The position numbers and the translations under genes are program-made. DNA of 64,000 nucleotides, from NCBI RefSeq assembly GCF_000018325.1, contig NC_009922.1:1984001-2048000 (forward strand), written 5' to 3'. The stretch comes from Alkaliphilus oremlandii OhILAs (lineage in GTDB: Bacteria; Bacillota; Clostridia; Peptostreptococcales; Natronincolaceae). Of this stretch, positions 51,757 to 59,914 are shown piece after piece (the stretch's first letter is position 1; the number at the start of each line of letters is the position of its first letter). The notes under the pieces are model-generated. The model saw only the letters and a program-made list of their open reading frames with translations, was not told the DNA's origin and did not search any database.

Positions 51757-52546
51757 TTAAAATCAGCTCCTTAGCAAATCTTTGATATGCTTCTGATACC
51801 TTGTTCTTAGGATCATATTCTATTATGCTTTTTCTATTTAAAATTGCTTCTCCAGCTTTAACAGAAACAGGTATTTTACTATGGAATATTTTCATATCTA
51901 GGTCAAATTTATCTTTAATGTAAGATGCACTTTCATTTACAGTTTTTATCATTTCTTTCGATAAATTTGTCCTTTCATTTAACATAGTCATTAAAACACC
52001 ATCAATTTTAATATTAGGATTTATACGTTTTTTCGTCTTCTTTATCGTAGCTGTTAGATCTCCTAAACCCTTAGCTGATAAAAATTCAGGAGTTACTGGA
52101 ATGATTATACTATCACAAGCTGCTAAGGCATTAATCGTAAGAGTTCCGAGTGATGGTGAGCAATCTATTAATATATAGTCATAGTCTCCCTTTATATACT
52201 CCAGAGCTGATCTTAATATCTGTTCTTTACACATTACATTCACTAGAGTCATTTCAATGCCTGCTAGTTGTAGATTAGCAGGTATTAAGTGGAGGTTTTC
52301 ATTAACTTCTATAATGCAATCCTTTTCTATTTCTCTCTCTTCTATAGAATCTGCCATTATAGTTTGAATACCTGGTTTATTATCGGCTTTATATCCTAAA
52401 GAAACCGTCAAACTTCCTTGAGGGTCGAAATCTATCAACAAAACTTTGCTACCCATCTGTGATAAGGCATATCCCAAGTTTAAAGTTGTAGTAGTTTTAC
52501 CTACTCCACCTTTTTGATTTACTATTGCAATTATTTTATTTTTCAA
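51749..52546 (-). CDS. parA: ParA partition ATPase
   Basis: 265 aa from a TTG (GGGAGG, 8 bases). P-loop QKGGVGKTTTTLN (11-23), LLIDFDPQGSLT (Walker A' region) and DYILIDCSPSLG (Walker B). ParA/MinD family ATPase that moves ParB-DNA complexes. No N-terminal DNA-binding extension, so it is type Ib/Soj-like. First gene of the long transcript. A terminator hairpin lies between it and the nearest promoter-like site. Confidence 0.9.
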   Translation of the reverse strand: MKNKIIAIVNQKGGVGKTTTTLNLGYALSQMGSKVLLIDFDPQGSLTVSLGYKADNKPGIQTIMADSIEEREIEKDCIIEVNENLHLIPANLQLAGIEMTLVNVMCKEQILRSALEYIKGDYDYILIDCSPSLGTLTINALAACDSIIIPVTPEFLSAKGLGDLTATIKKTKKRINPNIKIDGVLMTMLNERTNLSKEMIKTVNESASYIKDKFDLDMKIFHSKIPVSVKAGEAILNRKSIIEYDPKNKVSEAYQRFAKELILND

Positions 52547-52889
52547 TTTAATTTCCTCCCTTTTATAATCTGTATTTTAATCAATAAAAAAACCAAACAT
52601 CTCTCTATGCTTGGTCTTAATAATTAGAAATTATTTTATTTGTTGTTTTTATTCACCTCAAAACATATTTGTTTAAACATACATTCTTGTCTTAATCTCT
52701 GCAGTACCATTTAAGGTTTCCAAAGTTTTTCCATCGAACTCTAAAGAAATGTTTTGGGGAATTGCTGTCTGGCAAACAAAAATTTTTAATTCGTAGCAAA
52801 ACGAAGCCACCAATTTCTTTCTATTAAAAAAGAATAAAAAATTCCAACATATAAGTATTCAAAACATTTAATCCTACCACTATACTGCC
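52547..52889. other. parA upstream region with a possible gene remnant
   Basis: Contains the terminator 52584-52615 and a minus-strand open segment 52673-52813 of 46 codons: TTG start, VASFCYELKIFVCQTAIPQN then ISLEFDGKTLETLNGTAEIK and TRMYV. It reads like a real protein end but has no ribosome site; probably a fragment. A candidate promoter with -35 TTGAGG and -10 TAAAAT (17-base spacer) lies near 52630-52660, ahead of the terminator. Confidence 0.35.
52584..52615 (-). terminator. hairpin terminator upstream of parA
   Basis: ACCAAGCAT / ATGTTTGGT stem then seven T on the minus strand. It may end the transcript arriving from 52.9-54.7 kb, or act as an attenuator for parAB. Confidence 0.7.
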
Positions 52890-54074
52890 TTATTTATATG
52901 AATTATAAGTAATTTCATTTAAAGATACATCTTTAGACAATATGTCACTTATATTTTCCCAACAAATTTTATCGATATTTTCTTTAATAACGCTACTCAT
53001 ATGATACATTGGAAAGATTGAATTTTGAAACTTAAAATAATTCATACACCCTTCATAGTCATAGTTAGTTTCGAATATATTACTATTTATATTTTTAAAT
53101 CCTGTTTTATACGCTGTTCCAAATAAAGGGTCTTGATTAATTGTTTTATCTATTTTTTCTGAAATAGTAGCTTTATTAGAAATGTCTTTTAAATTAATAA
53201 TTAAATTAACTTTTCCTGCTTCTTGAATCCAATCAAAATTACTTGATAATAATGCATTTGATAAAATAATTTTATCAAATGATGCTTTCTGAAATTTCAA
53301 ATCGTCCTTTAAGTATTTTCCCAGCAAAAATGTTCCTAATCCATCTGCAAAAACACTTATTTCTGTTTCATATATATAATATAATTCCGTTATATACTCT
53401 TTGAATTGTTTGTAATCTTCTAATATATTTTGCCCCAAATACACATATGGAGCAAATATCCATCCAGCTGCACTAACTAACGGAGAAATATGATAATTAA
53501 ATAATAAATATTCCTTTAAATTCATAATTGTTACTAATATTTTTTTTTCTTTAACTCCTCTTATAACATACCTCCAGATATATGCTTCTCTAGCTTTAAG
53601 TAAATTTTCAAAACTATAATAATCCTCATAATCACTCCAAGTTGATTTATCTTTTTCTTCATCTAATATTATTTCGATCATACCAACTTCTATATCATAT
53701 TTATCTTTAGAAAATAAATTAAGAAATGAATATATTGTGTCTTTACTAGACTCTGCAATAAATAATACATCTATCTCACAGCCTTCAACACAAAGCAATT
53801 CATTAGATTGAATTGTGCAACATTTCTCATTAGGAAGCACTACCATACAATCAATATCATTTGGCTCTTCTTTAGAAGTAATAAATGATCCTCCAATTAT
53901 TATACTTTTACTCCCTCTGCTTAAAGAAAAAGCAAATAGTTGTTCTAGAACCTCTTTATATTTACTACGAATGGTCTTTTCCCCATAACAAAATCTGTCT
54001 ATAAACTCGCTTGAATTGCATTGATGTATTCCCTTACTCAAAGTTCCTCTCTTATTAAACTGTGGTATAGACAT
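52890..54074 (-). CDS. nucleotidyltransferase fused to an alpha/beta-hydrolase-like domain
   Basis: 394 aa. The N-terminal about 130 residues are a minimal nucleotidyltransferase: SIIIGGSFITSKEEPNDIDCMVVLP carries the GG-S and D-x-D active site, with a third acidic residue in CEIDVLFI. The C-terminal half has an alpha/beta-hydrolase look: VFADGLGTFLLGKYL (a nucleophile-elbow-like turn, but Gly replaces the expected Ser), DKIILSNALLSSNFDW, NLIINLKDISNKA and DPLFGTAYKTGF. The next gene upstream (54093-54743) encodes a membrane protein. Not a recognised CBASS synthase; the pairing with a membrane partner suggests a signalling or toxin-antitoxin role. GGAGG 8 bases before ATG. Confidence 0.55.
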   Translation of the reverse strand: MSIPQFNKRGTLSKGIHQCNSSEFIDRFCYGEKTIRSKYKEVLEQLFAFSLSRGSKSIIIGGSFITSKEEPNDIDCMVVLPNEKCCTIQSNELLCVEGCEIDVLFIAESSKDTIYSFLNLFSKDKYDIEVGMIEIILDEEKDKSTWSDYEDYYSFENLLKAREAYIWRYVIRGVKEKKILVTIMNLKEYLLFNYHISPLVSAAGWIFAPYVYLGQNILEDYKQFKEYITELYYIYETEISVFADGLGTFLLGKYLKDDLKFQKASFDKIILSNALLSSNFDWIQEAGKVNLIINLKDISNKATISEKIDKTINQDPLFGTAYKTGFKNINSNIFETNYDYEGCMNYFKFQNSIFPMYHMSSVIKENIDKICWENISDILSKDVSLNEITYNSYK

Positions 54075-54092
54075 TTAATTATCCTCCTAAAT

Positions 54093-54743
54093 TTAAAAGT
54101 ATTTTTCTATCTTTTTATCTTTAATCAAGGCCATTATGTCCATTTCTATCATTCCCTGATATTTTACAAAATCTTTTTTAAATGAATTACTCATTTGACC
54201 CCGAACTATATCAAAGCATTTTTTGTATTCATTTTCACTAATTATTCCTTCTTTCAATTGTTTACAGTATTTTAGCAATTCCTCTTGAATCAGAATAAAT
54301 TTCATGGTTTGAGAAATTACACTATCAATTAATTTATCTCTTTGAGAAAGTCTAAAAAAATAAGCAAATAAAGAATATTGATAAATAAGCTCCTTGTAAC
54401 ATAATCTAAAATTTTCAAAATGTGAGAAAATAGAATCATCTTGTGAGTATTCGTCCATGCACCTAATTATTTCTACTGCCTCAGATAGTGCATAGTTAGC
54501 TAACCTATGCATTTCTATATAGTACCTTTTTTTCTCAGTTAAATATTGTACTATCGTAGGTATTAATACTAGTATTCCACTACAAAAAACGCCTAAGCTA
54601 ATATTTATATAAAAATCTATATGATCTTTAAATATATTAGAATCTAAGACTTCAAAATATCCAAATTCCAAAAAAATTGCTAATCCTAAAAAGCAAATAC
54701 AAAAAAATGACATAAATATAATTATATTTCTACTTATTTTCAT
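54093..54743 (-). CDS. two-span membrane protein with helical cytoplasmic domain
   Basis: 216 aa. Two transmembrane helices (about 7-28 and 45-68), then a 150-residue all-helical domain (ALSEAVEIIRCMDEYSQDDS ... SQTMKFILIQEELLKYC). The layout resembles SLATT-type or other two-span effectors of nucleotide-signalling defence systems; sequence similarity is not evident to me. It lies 18 bases upstream of the nucleotidyltransferase gene. Confidence 0.5.
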   Translation of the reverse strand: MKISRNIIIFMSFFCICFLGLAIFLEFGYFEVLDSNIFKDHIDFYINISLGVFCSGILVLIPTIVQYLTEKKRYYIEMHRLANYALSEAVEIIRCMDEYSQDDSIFSHFENFRLCYKELIYQYSLFAYFFRLSQRDKLIDSVISQTMKFILIQEELLKYCKQLKEGIISENEYKKCFDIVRGQMSNSFKKDFVKYQGMIEMDIMALIKDKKIEKYF

Positions 54744-55076
54744 TTGTTCTCCTTTGTTTATTAAAAATAATATTAAAAATCATATGTACAAATTACGTAT
54801 CGCCTAATTGATTCTTTTTTCATTTCTAATATTTATATCATTTCCGAACCAAATTTGCATATTTTATACCTTTGCTCCTAGTGCTAAAGATACGATACAT
54901 TTTTTTCTATAATTCAAAATATAATTCATTATTTTTAATACTATATATCAATACTTTTGAATTACCTACATTATATACCAATCTCATCAAAAAAGATGTC
55001 GAATTATGTAATGTTGAAAATAAAAAATACCGAGCCTCCTCGATATTAAAATTCCAAATAAATTTATGTTAAATAA
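54744..55076. other. intergenic region with linker-like segment J
   Basis: No gene. The segment 54945-55045 is related to the region before linker hairpin A at 22.9 kb (shared CTACATTATATA, GTCGAATTATGTAAT, AATAAAAAATACCG), but the final hairpin is altered (CCGAG/CTCG). It ends directly where the sodC fragment begins. Confidence 0.5.
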
Positions 55077-55304
55077 CTTTCCAATGAGTATACACTCCCT
55101 CATGGAAATCATGCAGGAGACTTTCCCGTTTTATTTTCAAATAATGGAGTAGCAAGAATGTGGTTCTTCACAGATAAGTTTACCGTGGATGAGATCATAT
55201 GTAAGTCTATTATAATCCATCAAAATCCGGACGATTATAGAACTCAGCCTTCTGGCAATTCAGGTAAAAGATTGGCTTGCGGCATAGTTGAGTGGTACAA
55301 ATAG
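55077..55304 (+). pseudogene. 3' fragment of a Cu/Zn superoxide dismutase gene
   Basis: Plus strand, about 75 codons in frame to the stop: NEYTLPHGNHAGDFPVLFSN, WFFTDKFTVDEIICKSIIIH, QNPDDYRTQPSGNSGKRLAC and GIVEWYK. HAGD, the IIHxxPDD block and SGNSGxRxACGIV are the Cu/Zn-SOD C-terminal signatures. The first half of the gene is missing to the left of 55077, where sequence switches abruptly to linker-like DNA. It keeps its own terminator (55344-55399). Everything else around it is on the minus strand. Confidence 0.85.
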
Positions 55305-55343
55305 TAATTCATAAGAATTTAAATCCTTTTTTATTTTTAAAAT

Positions 55344-55399
55344 ATCCATTGTGTGCAGTTTGGGTTCATATATTCATCTACACTCAATGGATGTTTTTT
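55344..55399 (+). terminator. terminator of the sodC remnant
   Basis: Plus-strand stem ATCCATTGTGTGCAG paired with CTACACTCAATGGAT (one wobble region), then GTTTTTT. It supports the remnant having been a genuine plus-strand gene. Confidence 0.65.
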
Positions 55400-55456
55400 A
55401 AATATAAAGTTAATGCCTATGTACGTTTTTTTAAACAGTTGTCCATTAAAATCTAT

Positions 55457-55945
55457 CTATTTTTTAATAATAAGGCATCTTTGTTTATTAGCAGACTTAT
55501 TTAAAAAAGCCAAATCTTTTATGGTTAGTTCATTAATATTCTTCGATTTAATGCTAGCTGTTGCATCTTCTTCGCCTAACCAAATACTCCACAATTCAAT
55601 CTCTTGCAAATCATTTATCTGACCTTTCAGATAATCAAGTAATTGCTCTGCTCTTTTTTCTGTGTAGCGAAAACGTAGTTCTGAAAAATATAGCTTATTG
55701 GAATATTGCTTTGCATATTCAGAAGAATAATACATATCATTTTTGATTTCAAGCGCATTTAGTTGTTCTTCCGAATCACAAGCAACAATAAATTTTTTAT
55801 CTCTATCGATTTCTGTACTATCCATTACAAGGTCAGGAATCTTTATATTACGGATTATGGCTTCATTTATAGATATGAGCTCTCTATATGGATTTTTAAC
55901 TTCCATTAACATTCTATCACTTGCTAAAAATTGAAATCTACTCAT
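55457..55945 (-). CDS. hypothetical protein
   Basis: 162 aa. GGGGGAG precedes ATG. Alpha/beta composition with strands near SELRFRYTEKRAEQLLDYLK and GEEDATASIKSKNINELTIK. No motif recognised. First intact gene right of the sodC remnant, on the opposite strand. Confidence 0.5.
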   Translation of the reverse strand: MSRFQFLASDRMLMEVKNPYRELISINEAIIRNIKIPDLVMDSTEIDRDKKFIVACDSEEQLNALEIKNDMYYSSEYAKQYSNKLYFSELRFRYTEKRAEQLLDYLKGQINDLQEIELWSIWLGEEDATASIKSKNINELTIKDLAFLNKSANKQRCLIIKK

Positions 55946-56082
55946 TTTTTACTCCCCCGGTTTAATCAAAATTTATTTTAACAATGCATTTTTTTACATT
56001 CCTATTTTTATTAAATACGCATTTACCTTTTAATCTCTAATATTAGAAAATTTTATCGTCTAATGTCATACTTCATGTAGAA

Positions 56083-56628
56083 TTACAGTATCTTACTTAA
56101 TACTACACTTTTGTAATTTGTTTCGTCCCATTGAATGGTCTCTATGTATCTATAGTTTCTTTTTTTATAAAAGTTAATTAAATGATATGCTGTTTCTGCA
56201 GTATCCAACGCAATCTCCTTTATATTTTTCATATTTCTTGCCTCGTTTTCAATGAAATCCATCATTTTGTTCCCAATTCCGTATTTTTGCAGTTCGGGTT
56301 CTACAGCAAACTGTCCAATCTTTGCTACAAAATCTCTACTGTACCAACTCCCTTTATCTGAGGATTTTGGACTATACAAAGATATTGTTGAAACAATTTT
56401 ATTTTTATGTATCCCTATATAGGATTTATAAGCATCTCTTGCTCTTTTTGATGTTATATCACAATTCTGACAAGCCGCTACATAATTAAGTCCCATATCC
56501 GCTAGAACCTTATATGATTTATTTAGAAGATGTGTTAATTCTTCAATGGAATCCTCATTTGAAAGCAATCTAAACTCTATAATCTCACCAGCATTAAAAT
56601 TATAACTAAAATCACTTTTATTTGTCAT
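56083..56628 (-). CDS. GNAT-family N-acetyltransferase
   Basis: About 181 aa from the ATG at 56628 (behind GGAGGGTGATTTTA). GNAT fold: motif A AVEPELQKYGIGNKMMDFIE and motif B IALDTAETAYHLINFYKKRN. Substrate unknown. One of several acetyltransferase genes in this stretch. Confidence 0.75.
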   Translation of the reverse strand: MTNKSDFSYNFNAGEIIEFRLLSNEDSIEELTHLLNKSYKVLADMGLNYVAACQNCDITSKRARDAYKSYIGIHKNKIVSTISLYSPKSSDKGSWYSRDFVAKIGQFAVEPELQKYGIGNKMMDFIENEARNMKNIKEIALDTAETAYHLINFYKKRNYRYIETIQWDETNYKSVVLSKIL

Positions 56629-56681
56629 TAAAATCACCCTCCAATATCGATATGCGTTATACCCTCGGCTACCAACCCCAT

Positions 56682-57116
56682 TTATAAAACAAGAAAATAT
56701 TCCTCTAGATCCTTTCTAAAAGAACACCCATAGTTTGTCTTTTTAAATCCTATATTGCAATAGTAATTATACGATTCTTCATCTGGCTCAACAAAAACCT
56801 TTTTGCAACCATAGGACTGCAATATTTTTAATGAATTATAAACACAAGCTTTCCCTAATTCAAGACCTCGGTATTCTTTTGCTGTTACCATCGGTTCCAA
56901 AAAACCAGTCTGCATTTTACTTTCATACCAAAAGCCAACAAAGGATGCATAACTACCATCTGGGGCTATAACAACACTACATATGTCACGATTATAATTT
57001 AGCCAAGCATGTTTCATTGGAAGATAGACATCATCATCTATCTTTGGTACATTTCCATTTTCATGTGGCATTATCTCAAACAGAGGATTATACAGGCATT
57101 GAGAAAGACATCTCAC
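56682..57116 (-). pseudogene. GNAT acetyltransferase, probably 5'-truncated
   Basis: 144 aa open from a GTG that has no ribosome site. The sequence begins mid-domain (SQCLYNPLFEIMPHENGNV), continues with VVIAPDGSYASFVGFWYE and the acetyl-CoA motif TAKEYRGLELGKACVYNSL, then GCKKVFVEPDE. Related full-length enzymes carry about 130 more residues at the front. Probably a remnant, though a shortened active protein is possible. Confidence 0.55.
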
Positions 57117-57237
57117 CTATTAAAACTTCATTAAAATTTGAATGATTGTCTCATAAATTAGTATTATTCTTCTATTCCACCATATCTACGTTCTCTTTCA
57201 CAAAAATTATCTACTGCTCTCTTTAATTCTTCGAATA

Positions 57238-57651
57238 TCAATCTAATAGTTTTTTATATTGATCTATATCATCAAATTTTGTTTTAAAATAACTTGGGAC
57301 ATCACTAATATTCTTCATTAAAATTGGCTTTCCACCGTTTATCTTCTTCACTACTACCTCAAAAGAGTTATCACCATCTAAAGTAATATTAAGGTCTTGT
57401 TTATCACTTTTTAGTCGATAGGTATTATCCTCAATTTTTTCATAAGTTCCCTTATCAACTTCCCTGTTATCAATATATTCAACAAAACTATGTTCTTGCG
57501 GCTGAATAGAAATTTGAACCATATACCCATCTACAAAGTCACTCTGATAAAAACCCTTTAAAATATGATTTTTACTGATTGTACACCCTCCTAATATCGA
57601 AGCAATTATCAATAATAATCCTATAACTAAGGTAGACTTCATTTTTTTCAT
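57238..57651 (-). CDS. small lipoprotein
   Basis: About 137 aa from the ATG at 57651 (behind GAGGGGTGCCGCT). Lipoprotein signal with lipobox LGGC at residue about 20. The mature part (about 115 residues) is beta-rich and lipocalin-like or DUF5067-like: QISIQPQEHSFVEYIDNREV, YRLKSDKQDLNITLDGDN. Probably anchored to the outer face of the membrane. Function unknown. Confidence 0.65.
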   Translation of the reverse strand: MKKMKSTLVIGLLLIIASILGGCTISKNHILKGFYQSDFVDGYMVQISIQPQEHSFVEYIDNREVDKGTYEKIEDNTYRLKSDKQDLNITLDGDNSFEVVVKKINGGKPILMKNISDVPSYFKTKFDDIDQYKKLLD

Positions 57652-57704
57652 AGCGGCACCCCTCTGCATTTTTGAATAAATCTAGGAATAATCTCTCTCA
57701 TAGT

Positions 57705-58256
57705 TTAATTTGGTTTGTGATATCCTAGTGAAAATTCCAATTGATAATCTCTTACATCATTTTCATATAAGTCCATATCTATTTCCATAGCTTCTCTACA
57801 CCCCAACGCAAAATAAAAAGCGATTGTTTCTTCGGCTGACCCCGCACAAATATAAAGTTTATCTACGTTCCAGTTTTTTACGATGTCAGCAGATAACAAG
57901 AATAGCTTTTTTCCGATTCCCCTACCCTTATATTCCAATGTAATAAAGAGTTGATCTAATAAAACATACTTATATTTTTTACCAAAAGGCTTTTTATTTA
58001 CAGTTGCAAATCCTAACAATTGATTATTGAGATCAAAGGCTCCAATTGCAATACCGTTGTCTAAGATCGTTCCTTTTAAATTGTTATAGTGGTGCTCATA
58101 TCCATTTGGCCAATCTGTATCATGGTAATTAATCTCTACTAATTGTCGCTTGTCATCGACCTGTCTCCATGCTCTTCCAATATATTGAGATGGATTCATT
58201 CCACCTATAAGCACACATTCTTCTACAGTTAATTCTCTATATACAACTCTTTCCAT
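57705..58256 (-). CDS. GNAT-family N-acetyltransferase
   Basis: 183 aa. Motif A LLDQLFITLEYKGRGIGKKL and motif B KLYICAGSAEETIAFYFALG are clear. Substrate unknown. Starts with ATG behind GGGGGGATAACT. Confidence 0.8.
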   Translation of the reverse strand: MERVVYRELTVEECVLIGGMNPSQYIGRAWRQVDDKRQLVEINYHDTDWPNGYEHHYNNLKGTILDNGIAIGAFDLNNQLLGFATVNKKPFGKKYKYVLLDQLFITLEYKGRGIGKKLFLLSADIVKNWNVDKLYICAGSAEETIAFYFALGCREAMEIDMDLYENDVRDYQLEFSLGYHKPN

Positions 58257-58302
58257 GTGAGTTATCCCCCCGTATGCTATAATATAAACTGCCCAAAATA
58301 TA

Positions 58303-58686
58303 TTATTGATCTAATTTACTATTTAAAGCTGTGCGAAAACAAACGATATTACCATCTGGATCTCTAAAGGGAAAAGACCTTGCACACCAAGGGTGCGTAG
58401 TTGATATAGTTATAAAATCAATATCAAGAGACTTCAACGGCTCATTCTTTATCTACATCATCAACATTTAAACCTATTGTAATATTCCCAGAACCCAAAA
58501 CTTTGAGAAAGCGGATGACATTTCTTCTACCACAGCCTTTTTAGAATAAATGGCAATTCCTGAACCACCAATATTAAATGCCGCATATACTTCGTCTCCA
58601 TCTCCATTGAGATGCAGCACATCTTCATAAAATCGTGTTAGTAGAGGAACGATTTCTATGATTATGCATATACCCCATAGTTGCAT
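58303..58686 (-). pseudogene. frameshifted VOC (glyoxalase-like) protein
   Basis: Starts with AAGGAGGAAAATT and ATG at 58686: MQLWGICIIIEIVPLLTRFY, EDVLHLNGDGDEVYAAFNIG, typical VOC first half. Near 58500 the frame shifts: the shifted frame continues NITIGLNVDDVDKE, stops, and a further frame gives HPWCARSFPFRDPDGNIVCF, the end of a VOC protein (RDPDGN motif). At least two lesions, so it is inactive. Confidence 0.8.
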
Positions 58687-58796
58687 AATTTTCCTCCTTA
58701 CTTGAATACAAAAGTAACTTTCAACTATGTATTTTCTCACTTTTTTCTTTCTATTCTAATGGGTTCATTAACTAAAAGTATTGTAAGGTAGTCATA

Positions 58797-59260
58797 TTAA
58801 TTATTTTGTGTTCTAATATACCGCAATTCTCTCAGCTTTTTACCCATATCGATTATTTGAATCGTATTATCATATCTAAATCCAATCTTTTCATAGAATC
58901 TTCTTGCACGTATATTATCTTCTAACACCCAAAACTCTACATTGCTAAAATCCTCTTTCGACATTTCATTGAATGCCTACCCTGAACAATTCCACTTCCC
59001 CAAGATGCAGTAATCACATGAACTCAGGAAATCTTTGGCCACGATCCATCATTTCCTCCATATCTACATTTTCCAAAGGATGTTTGCCCTGCCCATTCAT
59101 TTCCTTCAAAATCAATGGCAGTCTTGGGTAAACTCTCAGATAGTTCTCTATTTACTGCTTTTACCCATCGTCACGCTCTTTAATAATAAATCCCTTTAGT
59201 TTCTCATATTCAACAAAAGTAATCAAAAGTTTAGATTTGTTATAGTTCATTCATTAATAC
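58797..59260 (-). pseudogene. decayed GNAT acetyltransferase
   Basis: Several frames hold pieces in order: a start MNYNKSKLLITFVEYEKLKG, a middle with multiple stops, and an end MSKEDFSNVEFWVLEDNIRA then RRFYEKIGFRYDNTIQIIDM ending at 58797. WVLEDNxRARRFYEKxGF is the GNAT motif B. Three or more frameshifts separate the parts. Confidence 0.75.
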
Positions 59261-59283
59261 ATATGAACTTAACACTTATCTAT

Positions 59284-59814
59284 TTACTCATAAAATGCTT
59301 TAGGGTAAGTTACAACCCCTTCAACTTGGACAAGACTTTCTCGTTTCAATTCCAAGGCCATGAATGACTCCCTAGGAACATCGAATGGTGCCCTAATATT
59401 CCATATACTTGTAGACTTAAATCCAAATCTATGATAATATCTGTCCTCTCCAAGAACAATTACGGATGTATATCCAAGTTCTTTTGCGACTTTAATACTT
59501 TCTATAATGAGGGAGTTTCCAATTCCTTTATTCTGATATTGTGGTAAAACTGAAACAGGAGCTAATGCTAAGGCTTCATGTTCTTTATCATCATTTTTAA
59601 TCAGTATCTTTGTAAGCATAATATGACCTACAATTTTTTTATCTAATTCTGCTATAATAGAGAGTTCTGGTATGAAAGCTTCGCTCTTCCTTAATCTATC
59701 AACTAAAAGATGCTCCTTATGATCACTATATTCAGCATCTTTAAATGCTTCCTCTACTACACGCTCTGATATTTTATAGTCAACCACTGTTTCTTGCCTT
59801 ATTTTTACATTCAT
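59284..59814 (-). CDS. GNAT-family N-acetyltransferase (YhbS-like)
   Basis: 176 aa. Motif A LAPVSVLPQYQNKGIGNSLI, motif B TSVIVLGEDRYYHRFGFKST. The ALAPVSVLPxxQxxGIG and LGxxxYYxRFGF patterns match the YhbS-like acetyltransferases. Intact, with AAGGAGACAC before ATG. Confidence 0.85.
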   Translation of the reverse strand: MNVKIRQETVVDYKISERVVEEAFKDAEYSDHKEHLLVDRLRKSEAFIPELSIIAELDKKIVGHIMLTKILIKNDDKEHEALALAPVSVLPQYQNKGIGNSLIIESIKVAKELGYTSVIVLGEDRYYHRFGFKSTSIWNIRAPFDVPRESFMALELKRESLVQVEGVVTYPKAFYE

Positions 59815-59914
59815 TCTTATGTGTCTCCTTTTACTCTTATTTCTATAAAATCACTGTTATGATTCGATTAATTGTACAACATATATCCTATCTATAGCAC
59901 ACTCACACCAACAG

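Noticed and set aside
51749..52900. Bacillus-type parS site near parAB
   Set aside because: No TGTTNCACGTGAAACA-like sequence seen; the GTTTAAAC palindrome near 52.67 kb is too short to call.
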